The position numbers and the translations under genes are program-made. A DNA stretch of 64,000 nt from Zingiber officinale (taxonomy: Eukaryota; Streptophyta; Magnoliopsida; Zingiberales; Zingiberaceae). The notes under the pieces were generated by a model. It had not been told where the DNA came from, made no database searches, and was given only the letters and a program-made list of their open reading frames with translations. This document shows, piece after piece, positions 63,208 through 64,000 of the stretch. The stretch spans positions 95,508,984-95,572,983 of the forward strand of contig NC_056005.1 of NCBI RefSeq assembly GCF_018446385.1, read 5' to 3'. Each line of letters opens with the position of its first letter. Position 1 is the first letter of the stretch.

Positions 63208-63597
63208 CTAAGCGAACCGCGGGGGCATGAGGTATCTCAAAAGGGGGAAATTTGACTCTTTAGTTTGAGACATAGGTGGGATTTGCATTAACCTCCAATT
63301 TACAGGGTTGGTTATAGTAGTGTATTCGATATTGGGTAATCTAAAAGGTGCTCGATCTTTCAATACAAAACCAAATGAATCACCATCATAGACTAGCATC
63401 CTTACAACTAGACATGCCCCAATATCTAAACTCGAACTCCCCTCTAGAATTTCCATCTCACTCAAGTCGCATCCAAGGTTTTTAGCAATATGGGTAATAA
63501 ATCCACCAATCATTATTGTCCCTGAATGGATTTTCCCAACCTTAACCATGTGTCTAACAAAATGAGAGTCATAATCAATATCTCCTTCATGCAGCAT
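63208..63597 (-). mobile_element. Athila-like retroelement ORF fragment
   Basis: This 129-codon minus-strand frame contains KVGKIHSGTIMIGGFITHIAKNLG, LEGSSSLDI and RLPNIEYTTITNPVNWRL. It resembles the ORF1/extra-ORF region of Athila-type Ty3/gypsy elements (the GTI..GG.IT.IA.. block). Sequence to its right (63598-64000) is probably more of the same element, which leaves the window. It is decayed and its function is unknown. Confidence 0.45.
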
Positions 63598-64000
63598 ATA
63601 CCATAAGCATAGAAGTTCACTAAGTCTTCACTATCTCCCTTTCAAAAATGCTATTGGCCATCACTTTGGATGTAACATAAGAGAGGATTTTGAAGATGAG
63701 ATGCTTTAGCCCTTGAGGGTTCATATTCAATTTTTCTGGTCAATTCTTCCCTAAAGGTGGTGGCACAAAAGTCTCTAGGTATTCTTTTCTTCCCTCCCTA
63801 AGGAAATATGAAACTATAATTAAATTATTTTAATGTCCATCTATAATTATCATTAAACAATCTGAACATGATCTTCCCATCCTCGCAACCTCTCCCTGTT
63901 AGCATCCAATGAACTCAAAAACTCAAGAGTTGTCCTAGTGTAAGTAGAATAGTGTATACACATCAACTCATCCCAATTTACTTTACTTATCAACCATGAT

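Overview
The window is a piece of a large, repeat-rich plant nuclear genome. GT-AG introns, plant-only gene families (TCP, PIF, D27-like) and the mix of plant LTR retrotransposons all point to a flowering plant. The LTR styles, with AGGCGCC-rich and GATCGATC-rich terminal repeats, suggest a monocot, perhaps a Zingiberales species; that last step is inference. No bacterial or organellar features are seen.

Layout. 1-8.9 kb is the 3' part of a decayed Ty3/gypsy Tat-lineage element: an RT fragment on +, a ~62-bp tandem repeat, an antisense ORF region, then a 3' LTR that a 2.6-kb copia-type solo LTR has split. 10.2-11.9 kb is an intronless armadillo-repeat gene. 14.7-15.7 kb is an intronless class I TCP transcription factor gene. 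17.1-25.6 kb is a non-autonomous PIF/Harbinger-like DNA element (TTA target duplication) that carries a complete-looking gag-only LTR retrotransposon (TCAGA duplication). 26.4-36.9 kb is a gypsy element with very similar 2.76-kb LTRs (AAGAC duplication), a decayed pol and an unusual series of primer-binding-site-like dyads.

38.6-54.1 kb is the gene-rich part: linker histone H1 (2 exons, +), checkpoint clamp subunit RAD1 (7 exons, +), a D27-like carotenoid isomerase (6 exons, +) and a PIF3-like phytochrome-interacting bHLH factor (6 exons, -). I built these four gene models by hand from splice signals and frame continuity; every exon junction keeps phase. 54-64 kb has no recognised host gene: it holds diverged repeats, a MITE, a tandem repeat array, an LTR remnant and an Athila-like retroelement ORF at the right edge.

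The host genes are not an operon-like set. Functionally they cover chromatin (H1), DNA-damage signalling (RAD1), plastid carotenoid metabolism (D27-like) and light or growth transcription (PIF3-like, TCP). The most unusual structures are the serial PBS-like dyads at 33.9-34.1 kb, the arrays of GATCGATC dyads in the gag-only element, a triple 115-bp repeat abutting the RAD1 start, and an intron duplication in the D27-like gene that copies its splice donor.
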